NCBI RefSeq assembly: GCF_021462225.1
Contig: NC_061802.1
Location: 9,071,859-9,135,858 of the forward strand
Source of the DNA: Girardinichthys multiradiatus
Taxonomy: Eukaryota; Chordata; Actinopteri; Cyprinodontiformes; Goodeidae
Direction of reading: 5' to 3'
DNA: 64,000 bases
Shown here: one piece after another, positions 11,959 through 24,800 of the stretch
Layout: each line of letters begins with the position of its first letter
Position numbering within the stretch: position 1 is the first letter of the stretch
Program-made: the position numbers and the translations under genes
The notes under the pieces: model-generated
Told to the model about the DNA's origin: nothing
Seen by the model: the letters and a program-made list of their open reading frames with translations, nothing else
Databases searched by the model: none

Positions 11959-12812
11959 AACCACCCTTTTGCCACCACTGCAATTCTGATTTAATTAAAT
12001 GTAATTTGAGAGAAGTGTTGATAAATTTTACTTCAAAGTTTCCACCATTTCCTCTAAAAACATTTTAAAACTTTTATGTGAATTCCATACTCAGTGGGAT
12101 TTGACCCAGCCAGAGCCCAGGAGGATCATGCTATGTTAACAACATAGCATGATCACAATAAGTACTGCATCAGAAACGGTAGCAAATATGCTATTACTAA
12201 CGTGTTGTGTTGAGCTCATTCAATACGGCACCATGAACTGAACATGCTAGGCAGGCGTCTCTTCTTGCAAATAGAGGTAGCCTACGGCCCTAAAATGTCT
12301 ATGAGAAAGAATAAATATTACTGAATCTGCACTCAAATCATGTAAAACTCCTAACTATAAGCCTAAAAATAAAGACCTAGGTGAATTTTAGACACATTCA
12401 GCCCCCCATCATTAACACAGCGCCATCTTTCACTGTCAGCAATAAATATGCTGACCTGCATCTTGTGTTGCAACAGCTTGAACTTTGTTACAGATTAATC
12501 ATTACAATGCCTGAGAAAGTGTTCCTGCCAATTTCCTGGTACAAGGTTGGTCATGGTGGCACATCCGTCTGCCCTTGTCTTCCCATTGAGACCTGTTCTT
12601 GAGTAGTTACTCCTGATCTGATAGGGGCCTATTTCTCTTCAAGTATGATGTCATTCATAGTGTTTTTCTTTAAGTGGGAATTGTTACATGCTCTTCATTT
12701 TTACTTAAATTAACTTTCTTTTCTGGCTTTGTTACTCTACATCTCATTTTACTTCCTCGTGCAATTGCCGTTAATTCTGTCAAAACCTTACAGCTTGTAT
12801 GTGTCTTTGCAG
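11959..12812. other. Flank or intron before lepr coding exon 1
   Basis: No exon or repeat recognised, apart from a perfect 14-bp-arm hairpin at 12124-12154. Confidence 0.4.
12124..12154. repeat. Perfect inverted repeat, 14-bp arms, 3-nt loop
   Basis: GATCATGCTATGTT, AAC, then the exact reverse complement AACATAGCATGATC. It is a candidate cruciform, or the centre of a collapsed palindromic MITE. Confidence 0.85.
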
Positions 12813-12865
12813 GACTTGGTCCACGATGTTGACAGTCCTGGTTTACGTGTTCCTGGTGCTGCATG
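12813..12865 (+). CDS. lepr: lepr coding exon 1 (start codon, signal peptide)
   Basis: The acceptor cag ends at 12812 after a pyrimidine-rich tract. The ATG is at 12826-12828 and the donor GT at 12866. It encodes residues 1-13, a hydrophobic run ([13 protein letters not shown]) that continues as AVQC in the next exon to complete a signal peptide. The 13 nt before the ATG are 5' UTR, so at least one upstream non-coding exon must exist. Confidence 0.9.
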
Positions 12866-15800
12866 GTGAGTTTCCAGCACAATCTTAGCAGTGGTGAACT
12901 CTCATGTTGTTGAATCTTTTCATCCATCTTATATACGAACTTTAAATGAAGACCACTACACTACACTACACTACACTACACTACACTGTACTTCTTGAGG
13001 AAGCTTAGGTCCTTTGGTGTTAGCAGCAAGATGCTGCATATCTTCTATAAGTCTGTTGTGGAAAGTGTGATCTCTTCTGCCATCATCTGCTGTGGAAGCA
13101 GCATCAGAGCCAGGGACTTAAAAAAGCTCAACAAGTTGATAAAAAAAACTGGCTCTGTTCTGGGGACTCCTCTGGAACCTCTGGAGATCATTGTGGAAAG
13201 ACGGATTCTTCATAAAATGAAGAACATTATGGAGAACCCTGATCATCCTCTTCATGAGACTGTCCTACAACAACAGAATGTCTTCAGTCAGAGGCTTCTT
13301 CAGATCTGCTGTAAGATGGAGCGCTACAGGAGATCCTTCCTGCCACAGCCATCAGCATCAACAACTCTTTGAAGAAACCTTCATAATATGAGCTATAACA
13401 ACATTTAATTTCCCTTTGGGATTAATAAAGTATTTTTTAATTGAATTGAATTGTAAAGAAATCAGTACCAGTTGTTCATCATTTATAAGGTTTAATCAAA
13501 TATTAAAACACATGATAAGCATGTCTAAAGATAATGTTGAGGTGTTTGGATTCAGCCACATCAAAACCCTAAATAACAGGGTTTTGGCTTTGCTACATCT
13601 TGCGATTATTATCATGCGATTATAATTTGTGAGAAACTGTGTAGTGATAGATAGGAAAACAAAATGCAACTAGAAACCTAAGCAATCATTCTTTGTCAGG
13701 TAATGTTTGCAGCACAGACCAGGTGGAATCTCGGAATCAGACCAGTAATAGGTTTGTATAATGTTTATTCGCAGTCTTTCTTGCTTACAAAAAGTGTGTT
13801 TTATGATAATGACATTCTTGTATTTTAATAACAGCCAAGTGAAAAATGTGGCACTTTATTTACATGTTTTGTATTTTTCTAAGATATTTGGATATATGGA
13901 TTTTAATAGTGCTCTTAACAATACAAAAAAAAATTCAAGCACCATAAAACGCTAAAAAACAAATAAAATAGTTTTGTTGTCCGATGAGCTAACCCCTCCC
14001 TCCTACTTCCCTATGTCTAAAGGGATTGCTCAAACCAGCTCTCCATCCAACGGGTCCGGACTTCCCCAAGCCTGAAAGGTCTAACTAAGCAGGTTTAATG
14101 AAAGTTCTGTTTAAGCTGGTGTTGAGAAATGACTGGCCTAGCCTCTGACAGCCTTCATCCAAAAGTCTCGCCCTTCTTCAACTGGTGGTCTGGACGACTG
14201 AGTAGCCTATCGCAGTCATCCACACTTTCAACAAGACTTTTTACCACCAATGAAAAACCAAAAAATACGGTGACTCAAATAATTGAATGTCCACGATTTA
14301 ACTAGAATTTTATATGCTTTCTTTAATTAGTAACGCTTTTGCAGGGGTTAGTAACAGTTTAAATTCAGCAACACAAAATAATTTCAATAATAGAAATGAA
14401 TCAATCAACTCAACCTGTCTTTCCCTGATGCTGAAACTACTGAGTTTGGAGAGGCTTTGAAGACGGAGGCTCATCCATGCACCTGATGGAGATGTTTCTT
14501 CTGGTAACAACGAGTGGTTTCTTGAAGGAAATACGACTTAATCTTCAGTTTTCTTCCTTTAAGTGGCAGGCACTGATGCTCCAGGCTTCGATGGTTAAAC
14601 AGGATCTTTGTTGTTATATGTCTCTGAAGACAGTAGTTTCCAGAGGCTGAAGAGTTGAAGGAAACCCAGAGACATAAATGAGGTTGATTCAGGACTTCCA
14701 GAAGCCTGAAACTTAGAGCAATCAGCTGTTCACCGATCAAGTTCACTTCTGTTGTCTGGATAAAAAGGCTTTAGATGAAATCAGATTCTTAATCTTGAGG
14801 CACAGTCCTTTCTGGGCCCACGGGTTGATCTTCTTTTTTAATGCAGTCGATCAGTTGGGCTGTGTCTCTGTTCCTTTTCCATCCAAGCTTATTTTCTCCG
14901 TCCGATCTTGTTCGCGTCTTCTGTGAGGAAACAACCTCGTTCCCTCCTTCAGCATTGCTTTTATGGTACTTGATGCTTTCACCAGTCAGCCCCTTATTAG
15001 GCTTCTCAGGTATTGTGCAACCTATTCAGCTCGGCTTCTTGGTTATTGCTCAATGCTTTAGTCATGGTCACCGTGACCCACTGATGCTGTTGTTTCGGCC
15101 ATGGAGATGCCAATAATTACCACACAGCTGGCTATAGTCGCCTCCTAGCTTCCTTCTTTACAAAAGGGTTCATTGTCAGCAACTCCCAGTCATCCTACAG
15201 TTCTTTCCCTAATCTGTTCAGTTTTAAACTTTACACAGTATTACACATTCCATTCTTCAGCTTTCTGCATTTACTTTAAAACACAGTTACAATTCTTTTT
15301 ATTCATATTTCACAAATGATTAATGTTATATTTCTTTCATATATAGCTGAGAATGTCAAACCTTAATATTTTTTTCCTCTAATTCTCAGTTCTTAATCAC
15401 ATTTCAATCATACATCTTTTAACTTGTTAATCAAAGATTGCTAATTTCATTTAATACTTGTAAAAGAATGTAAAATCATCATATATCATTTTCTTTAGAT
15501 ATACTTGTTTATATTTTTGCAAAAGATAAGACAGATAATATGTGGCTTCACACAGGCCTCTCCAGTCTCTCTGTGCCAGAATATGAGAACATGCTTATTT
15601 CACTCTCCACTGCTTCAACTGTGTATTTTAATAATTATTGCATGGATTACACATAAGGATATGTATTGTAATTTTTATGGATTTAACTGTAGCAGTTAAT
15701 GAATGTTGCATGGATTACATGGAAATATCTCACTTTATTTTGACAATAGCTTTTGAAATGGATGAAGCTAAAAACATGAAAATACTTTTAATTGGGGCAG

Positions 15801-18800
15801 ATGATCACCTTGAAGCAGGTTAATGTTACTAAACATGCAGCAACAGCTGCAATAGAATGGCTGAAAGCATAAACATGTGTAAGAATGAGAATATTATAAT
15901 TTGTACAAATTATAATATAGGTTAGTACAGAGAATGGAAAATAATCTAGAGTACACCACGAAACCAACAAACTGGATTGCTACGTAATATGTAATTTCCT
16001 AGATGACACAATCTAACAACATGGAAGAAGTTTATTACAAGTATTTAAAGAATTGTTGAATGAAACCTTTTTTACTAAAAGGAAAACTTTAAACATGAAT
16101 CAGTTCAGTTTTATTCTGGGTGAACTGAATATAGAATTAATTTGTGGGTGAACTTGCACCAAACTTTAGATCCTTTGTGGTTTCTGTGGCCTGAAATCTG
16201 TCATACAATGATGAGACATGAATGAGCAATGATACTGGCTGTTTTGTATGAATGTTCTGCCTATCAGCTTTATGCTAATGGTGTATTGACGCTTGTGTTT
16301 TGTTAGCTATCAGGATAAAAAATGGCACACCCTCTTAGCTATTGTTATTTATTTAAAATACGAAATTAAATGGAATCCATAACAGAAGAACCAGTTGGGT
16401 TTGCAAATCTGTTTTGTGGATAGAATCGAAAATAAAATAAAAAAAGTATACAGAGAAAATCCCAAAAATTGTCTTAAACTTCAAATGGTACATTCTTTAC
16501 TAGTAGAATTTGACATCATATTTTTTATCATATAAAATAGAAAAATATAAGAAAACTAAAGAGACCTTCCTACTAAAATCTCATTGTTTAAAATAAAAAA
16601 ATAAAAAACTTCTCACTTTTGGTTTTAACTATTGACTCTTTTAACACTGTCCTGTCTCTCTGCATAGCTGTTCAGTGCTTGGAGCCTGGAGCTCCTTTTC
16701 ATTCAGGGGCCCTAGACCTCCCATGGCAGGATGGGCTGTGCTGTGACTCATCTCCTGCTAACGTTCATGTGAAGGAAGGGGCAAACCAGTCTGAAATAAA
16801 CCTTCCACACCCTCCAAGCTGCAAATTCAGAAGCTCCACAGCTGAATCACAGCCTTCAATGCCTTCAGGCGGTAAGAGTTTAAGTTCAGAATGAATCTGT
16901 CTGTGTGGTAGTAAACCTGTCAAGTCTTGTCGCCCCAGTCCATGATAATAGAGAGGTTGCTCAGTTTAAATTGTTCCTTATTTACACAAATGACTTTTTT
17001 AAAATCTTTTATTTAATGTGATTTTTCCCAGGAAGCATTTACAAGCTTGAATTTGTTTTTGCCTCAAATCTTTTATAAAACCACTTCTTATTTAGGTTAT
17101 TGCGCTGTAGAAACGTGGCTTAGATGTGCTAAACTAAAATGAGGCTACTCAATACAAATACCATTAAGCTTTTAATACTTGATATTTGTGTAAAAGTGTA
17201 TAATGACAACATTGTTTCAACTGGGGGTCACTACTCATTTAAAATTGCCTCTCCAGCAGGTGCATCTCTTTCCTCATGCAATGTACATTAGCATTTGTCA
17301 AACTAAACCACTATTAAGCTTTTCCAGAATGATTTAGACTGATATATGTTTGGCTTCTTGAGTGTTTGCTGTGACATTTTGTACAGGTAAAAGTTTTTAT
17401 AATTTGTAGTGTAGCTATAATTAAATTTTTTCTCTTCACTGTGAGCATATTTTCATTACTCTTTAGCCTCAGAGCCTGAATTTACCTCTACAAATCTGGG
17501 AGCGTGAGCCACTTTGCCCTTGTCATTCTTAGCACATACATTTACCTAATGGAGAAAACAGCAGATCTTTTCACACAGTATTTCTCAAAAACGAACCTCA
17601 TTGTTGTTTTTTGTCTTCTGCTCGTTATCTGGCTTGTTGTTTTCTTCTTCTTGTGTGTTTGTAACCCCCCATTAAATGAGAGTATTTTTGTCGCTGTCAC
17701 AGCGCACAGTTACGATCACAATAATCCACTGAGAGTCCTAGCAGACTCCAGTGGGTGGGTACAGATGATGAAATTTAATTTCACACTGGGTTCGTGGTTG
17801 TGCAAAAACCAGATCAATTTGGGAAGTATGAAAGAAGTCTTAACACTTTGATCATTAAAATCTAAAATCAAACCTAAATCCAAACTTTTCCGTCAGTGTT
17901 CCTTAGATCAGTGTGGATACTACTGTATTTAAAGAACAACTGTGTCCAGAAATAAATATAACTGTCCTTGCTCTGGGCAGCGACTGAGCTTTGCTGCATG
18001 TCTACCCCTCTTTTCTCTCTGCCAATGTCCTGTCAGATTACTGTGAATAAAGGCCACTAGTGCTAAAAAGAGCTTTGTGCTTGTGCCTTATGATATAATT
18101 GCTACTTTGATCCATAAAGCGAATGTATCATTGTAGGATAATAAAATAAAGTATCTCTAACAAATAATAGCATGTTTATACCTTAAGGAAACAAGAACCC
18201 ATGTATTTGCAATTACATTTTCCCAGATACTTTGATCAACTTTAAATGTGAGCCATGACATACAAAAAATACTTATTTGTATTTTAGGTTGTTTTCCTCT
18301 GTTAAAGACATCTGTTAATGTAAGGGGTGGATTTTTCTTTAAATATTCACTTTGGGATTATGCTACTGCACAAGGTTTTCACACATCTTTACCAGGGTTA
18401 TCAGTAAATGTAGAGGGCACTAGATATGAGAGCAAATTCTTCATGTCAAGTGTGTTACTGTACTTTCTGTGGCTGAAACATCAAAGTTTGGTACGATCAG
18501 TATGCTGTGCTGGGTGGGACTGGCAGGTTTTGGCTGTTCATATGTTGAACAAACTAACTTACAAAGAAAACTGTTCTCCTTGAGTAAAATGCCCCCAGAC
18601 ATCAAAATGACAAGCTCATGACCTTTTTGATGAAATCTCTAGAGGTTTGCTCTCTGCTTCGTTTTGGTTTTTAGTGCAGAATTAAATTGGATGCTTTGTT
18701 TGATTAATTGTTTGCTTGCAATGGAGGGAAGATAGCAGGGATCATGGAGTTTACACAGTAGACAGGAATCCATTCAGTTGAGTCATAATTATGAAATACT

Positions 18801-21800
18801 CTGTTGATATTGCGCATGTGATGTTGAAGAAGTAAATGGGTTTTCTTCATATTGATCTGTGAGGAGCTGTGATGCATCACAGCTCATATTTATGGTGAAC
18901 AATTAAAGCCTCCCACACTGCTTCCTCAGACATTCAGAGAGTTAGGGCCAACAGCTGATTTTACACACCAGCAACAGGGATCACAAGAGAGAAATTAAAA
19001 TGAGTTAAGTTGCCCTCATGGTTGATCATGTTTACGTCATTCACATCATGTCTTGTTTTAAGCTGCAGAAAATCTCAAAAACCTGTGATTAAGGTTGCCT
19101 TAGGTTAAAAGTTGAAAGTTACCATGTTCCTGTGCATATTCCCTGAATAATGTAGATCCATACCACTATTTCATAATCCTGCATGTTCCATAACAAACAT
19201 AGGTTAAAAACTCAAAAAAACAGTCTTCCTGTTATCTTCTAAATAATTGCTTGTCAGAATCTGAGGTTGTTTTGGACCAGGATGCAAACAGTCGCTTGGG
19301 CACAGCATATTGAAAACGGATCTCTTTAATTCAGGCTCAAAGATAAGCACTTACAAGGTCGTAGGAGATTCACAGGCAGGATATCTTAGGCAGCATAATC
19401 AAAGGACAGACGAGACAACATGACGAACATGACATGAGGAACCAGCGAAGAATAATTAGAGGAACCGGGTATATAAGCAGGGAGAGAAGGAGAGTGGACC
19501 AATGAGGGAGAAGCTAGGTAAATCAGAAGAGAAGTGGAAGCAGGTGTGGGAACTGGCTATGGAGACTGAGGGAATGAATGGTTACTAGGGCGACAAGAAC
19601 TTGGAAACACAGGGACATGAGGGAACTAAACTATTAAGAAAACCAAAGGGAAACTAGAATCTAAGGATAACTTTATTTGATAAGGATGAGCCGGGAAGCG
19701 AAGACCTAGAATTACTATAAACTATAAGGTAAACAATAAGTGGAACTAAACCTAGTGAGGAAACAAACAACTATAATAAACTATAACCTGTTGGAAGGAA
19801 CTTAAACAGTAGAGACTAATACGGAGAACTACACTAGAAATAAGGCTGGGGAGAATTACAAATATAAAAGGGAAATGGACACTGAGTAAATAATAACTAA
19901 AGGGGATCTAAGGACAAGAGGAGGAACTACTAGGGGAACAGCAAAGAGGAAAGGCAGAACAAAGTAAACAGAAGGAATCAATAAACACAGCTATTAAACC
20001 AATAGAAACATTAAACATGAGCTAAACATAAATAGTAACTCTAGCGAGAACTAAATCTAAGGACATGTAAACAAGCACAAGAATCTAAGCAAACATAAAC
20101 TAAACCAAGCAAACAACTAAACAAAGGAACAGGGAAAATCTTTAACGGCAAAGTAAACAAAAACAAAAAACAAAATGGCTGATCCTGACATCGCTCCCTC
20201 TAGCCATCTCACAGCCTTAATAAACCTCAAACATGTCTTTACAAGAGTTTGTTTTTGAATAGCTTCTGACAAGTTTTTGCATCACCTGATTTTGTTTTAA
20301 ACACTTCACTGACACTGAAAGTAGTTGACTCTTCTTTGGTCAGTAACAGTGCCCACATTGAGAAATGTTGTTGTCAGATTGACCTGGTAGCACCTAATAT
20401 GGAAAAGTTACTGTTTCAAATGTTTGAGTTTCTCACTGACTGGTCACCGGTCAGAGCTGATCAAGCTGAAAACTGCCTGATTCCAGTCAGTGGCCGATCT
20501 CTTTGTGCATCTCCACTCTAGAGTCTGAGAAGGTCATGCTGTGGAGCAGATGATTTACTCTGTTGCAGAGTGTCCACGGAATGTGGGAAAAGCCCCAGAA
20601 TACCGGTCAAAGGTTTTAGAAGAATCTACAATTTAAATAGTCATGAAAATAAAGAGACCCATTAAGTGTGAAAGTGTATCTAAAACCTTTGACTGGTAAT
20701 GTATATCTAAATTTTAGGTGTGTGGCAAATCTTCTGTTGATATACAATATCTGTTTATATCCAATACATGATTACTATGTACAGTTTATGTTGTCACCTC
20801 CATATTATGTGTTTTGTCTGCTTTTATATGGCTATTGTTAGTTCTGCTTGTAAAAAAGCTAAGATGTTGATTTACAAATGCCAATCTTAAAAACAGGAAT
20901 TAACTCCCCGGTGTTTGATGGTGTTTGCTAGGTCTATACTTATATACAATACAAATGTATTTTTTCAGTGAAGTTTAATCTGTTTAAATCTACATCGAAC
21001 CAACATCTGCTTTAACATGATTCTATATAGTAAGTCTTGTTCTCAGATTTTTAACATTGGCTGTTTTCTAAGAAACCTTCAGCTGGATGTCACAATGTAC
21101 TAATAGGCAAATTTGGTTTCTTGTCAGGCACCTGTTTGGACATACTGTGCAGAATAGATGAGTTCTGGGCAAATTTAACTTGTGATCTTAAGTCCAATAG
21201 CCAGCCATCTGATACACTGAAGGCCAGTCGTATGGCAGTCAGCTTCCAGCGGCTGTAAGTATCACCTTGTGTTAAGGTTTTTGAGAGCACCTGAATGAGT
21301 TCTTGTTTGCGCTCGAGTGTTTTCCAACTGCTCACTGGGGGGTTAAAAATCTGTTTAGTTAGATCAGTGGATGGGAAAATAATGTGTAACACTGGTCTTA
21401 TGCTTCTATAGTGATGGGAACAAAGAGACCAAATCACTGCAGGCTTAACCAACAATAAAGAGTGGAATATGATGCAAAGCTGCTAAGGGTACCTTTGAAA
21501 GATTGCTTTATAATTAATAAGTGAGAAAACAGTTTTTGCATTTTTAAAACAAGCCACAAACAAAATAGAGTTAACTTTCTTTGTGCTTTTTTCATATTTA
21601 CTACCCTTAAGGCTCAAGACAACATTTGTTTTAAAGATGTTCAACATCTTAGATCAAAATCCTGGTAATAACATTTGCTCCTCTCTCCAGCTCTCAGGGA
21701 AACAGCACCAATTACCCTACATCTGATCATCAGGTTGTATGTGATGCAGAAGATTCACTCATGTGCTCAATTCATCTTAATTCATCAAGAACCTTTGCTG

Positions 21801-24800
21801 TCCTGGTAACGGTCAACATCTCCAACGTTATGGCTTCAACAGTTTTGCTCAGAATTCCTGCCAGACCCGGTAAGAAAGGAAAAAGTAAAGTAAACATAAA
21901 TGTGTTGAATCATTTGTTTGGCAACTAAATAGTTCTCAACTAAGACTGCTTTATCCCCAATGAATGGGATGCAAATTCTATTTTTATTCATTAGGGAGTC
22001 GTTTAATACAATTAGCTAAACTCATACTCGTCGTCTTCCGCCTTATCTGGGACCGGGTCGCGGGGGCAGCAGACTCAGTAGAGACACCCAGACGTCCTCT
22101 CCAGACACCTCCTCAACTTGCTCCTCTCAATGTGGAGGAGCAGCGGCTCTAATCAGAGCCCCTCCCAGATGGCCGAGCTCCTCACCCTATCTCTAAGGGA
22201 GTGCCCAGCCACCCTACGGAGGAAGCTCATTTCAGCCGCTTTTACCAGTGCATGCTGTAGGTCTTGGCTAGAGGGGGCCAGCAGGACCACGTCATCTGCA
22301 AAAAGAAGAGACGAAATCCACTGGTCCCCAAACCAGACCCCCTGCAGCCCTTGGCTGCACCTAGAAATCCTGTCCATAAAAGTTATGAACAGGAACGGTG
22401 TCAAAGGGCAGCCCTGGCCGGAGTCCAACATGCACCGGGAACGGGTCCGACTTAGTGCTGGCAATGCGGACCAAACTCCTGCTCCACTTGTACAGAAACC
22501 GGATGGCCCCTAATAAAGGGCCCCTGTGTCCGTACTCCTGGAGCCCCTCCCACAGGGCACCACAAGGGACACAGCCGATTGCCTTCTCTAGGTCCACAAA
22601 ACACATGTGGACCAGTTGGGCAAACTCCCATGAACCCTTGAGTACCCTGTAGAGGGTATAGAGCTGGTCCAGTGTTCCATGGCCGGGACGAAAACCACAC
22701 TGCTCCTCCTGAAGCCGAGGTTTGACTTTGGCGTAGGCCTTACCAGGGAGGCTGAGGAGTGTGATCCCCCTGTAGTTGGAACACACCCTCAGGTCACCCT
22801 TCTTATGAAGGGGGACCATCACCTCGGTCTGCCAGTCCAGAGGCACTGTCCCCGACCGCCACACAATGTTGAAGAGGCGTGTCAACCATGACAGCCCAAC
22901 AACATCCAGAGACTTGAGGTGCTCCGGGCGGATCTCATCCACCACTGAAGCCCTGCTACCGTGGAGCTTTTTAACCACCTCGGTGACTTCAGCCTGGGTG
23001 ATGAAAGAGTCCAACCCCGAGTCACCAACCTCTGTTTCCACCAGGGAATGGGTGACGGCAGCCCCGAGTTTTTGCCTCTGCCACAGCCTGGTTCGCGGCA
23101 CGCTTGGCCTCTCGGTAGCCATCAGCTGCCTCAGGAGTCCCACAAGCCAACCACAGCTGATAGGACTCCTTCTTCAGCTTGACAGCATCCCTTACTGCCG
23201 GTGTCCACCACCGGGTTCAGGGATTGCCGCCATGACAGTCATTGGAGACCTTACGGCCACAGCTACGGGCAGCAGCATCGACAATAGATGCGGAGAACAT
23301 GGTCCACTCGGACTCTATGTCTCCAACTTCCCTAGAATCTGGTCAAAGCTCTCCTGGAGGTGGGAGTTGAATACATCCCTGGCCGAGGGCTCTGCCAGAC
23401 GTTCCCAGCAGACCCTCACTTTGCGCTTGGGCCTGCCAAATATGTCCAGCAGGCCCAAGTGCATAGTGAGGGTCTGCTTGTCAGGCCCAGCAGAAGGCCG
23501 GGTACTCGGCACTACTGCTCGGCACGTAGGCCGGAACGACAGTTGGAGACCTGTCCCCAACCCGAAGGCGCAGGGATGCGACCCTCTCATTCACTGGGGT
23601 AAACCCCAACACAAGACTGCTGAGCTGGGGGGCAACAAGCAAACCCACCCCAGCCAGCCGCCTCTCCCCGTCGGCCACTCCAGAGTAGAACAGAGAGAGC
23701 CCTACTATTTCCAGTCAATATCTCTCAACCTCCCGCACAAGCTCAGGCTCCTTCCCCCCCAGCGAGGTGACATTCCATGTCCCCAGAGCCATCCTAAGCA
23801 TCCAGAGATTGGGCCGCTGAGATGTCCACCTTTGTCCGCTGCCTGATCCTCTTTGCACCGGTTCCTCATGGTTCCCCTTGCAGGTGGTGGGATGGCCTTG
23901 GTCTCTCGTTCGGGCGTGGCCCGGCTGGGTCTCACGAGGAGCCACCCAGTCAACAGGGGCTCTCCGACGAGTCCTGACCCCAGGGCTGGCTCCAGGGTGG
24001 GACCCTGGCTCCGCAGTACCGGGCGACGTCATGTGCCTCCATTTTGTGGTCCTCATGAAGGTGTCTTGAGCTGCTCTTTGTCTGACCCGTCACCCCGAGC
24101 CTGTATGCCATTGGAGACCCTACCAGGGGCATTTAAGCCCCAGACAACATAGTCTCTAGGATCATTCGAGCACTCAAACCCCTCCACCACGTTAAGGTGG
24201 CATTTCAAGGAGGTTCAATTAGCTAAACCCATCAGGGATAACATTATGACCACTGGCTTAATAGTGCATTATTCCCACTTTTGCTGCCTAAATAACACCC
24301 ACGAGGCCAGCCTCTGATCCCCACATACACAAACCAGCACTGTTGGTACTTTGGACCACCTTTGATTGCAAGAACTATGGCTGTGGAGATGCTCTGACCC
24401 AGTTGTTTATCTATCAGGTTTTGGTCCTCGTCAAACTCGCTCTAATCGTTATGCTGTCCATTTTTCTTGCTTCTAACTCAATCTAACACAACTTTGAGAT
24501 AATTTTCTTTTACCTAGTGTTTAGCTTTCAGCAGAGATTTTTAATTTCTTTTCAAATCTGATTTAACTTGTTATAGTATTTTGCTGCCTTGGCACGGTAA
24601 AGTTTCAACAAACCCAGAAGATTCACAAAAAGCTGCTGTGATCTAAATTCATGGATTTCTTCACTTTTTTGCATCTTTTTACCACATATCCTTGCATGAT
24701 GGTTTTCACTCAAGGAAAGCTGCACAGTGCTGTATTTTTGTCTGACCTGACAAATGCAAAATTTGAATCTCTTTATCTTCGGGAAATGGGTTTAAAGTTT

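Larger units (their letters stand above)
22009..24228 (-). mobile_element. LINE copy with 13-bp TSD, two internal deletions
   Basis: Bounded by the 13-mer CAATTAGCTAAAC at 22009-22021 and 24216-24228. On the minus strand it starts with the family 5' region, then an AP-endonuclease start ([17 protein letters not shown] near 23800), then polymerase 23143-22300 ([46 protein letters not shown]). It then jumps directly to [14 protein letters not shown] near 22245, so roughly 150 codons are missing. A second jump near 22120 joins it to the 3' end. It lies antisense in lepr intron 4. Confidence 0.88.

Noticed and set aside
17504..17851. Hydrophobic 115-codon open frame
   Set aside because: Resembles a chance T-rich translation. 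No splice sites in phase with lepr and no family motif.
18248..18583. 111-codon open frame in lepr intron 2 preceded by a plausible acceptor
   Set aside because: No cytokine-receptor motif, no fitting donor, and exon 2 joins exon 3 in frame without it.
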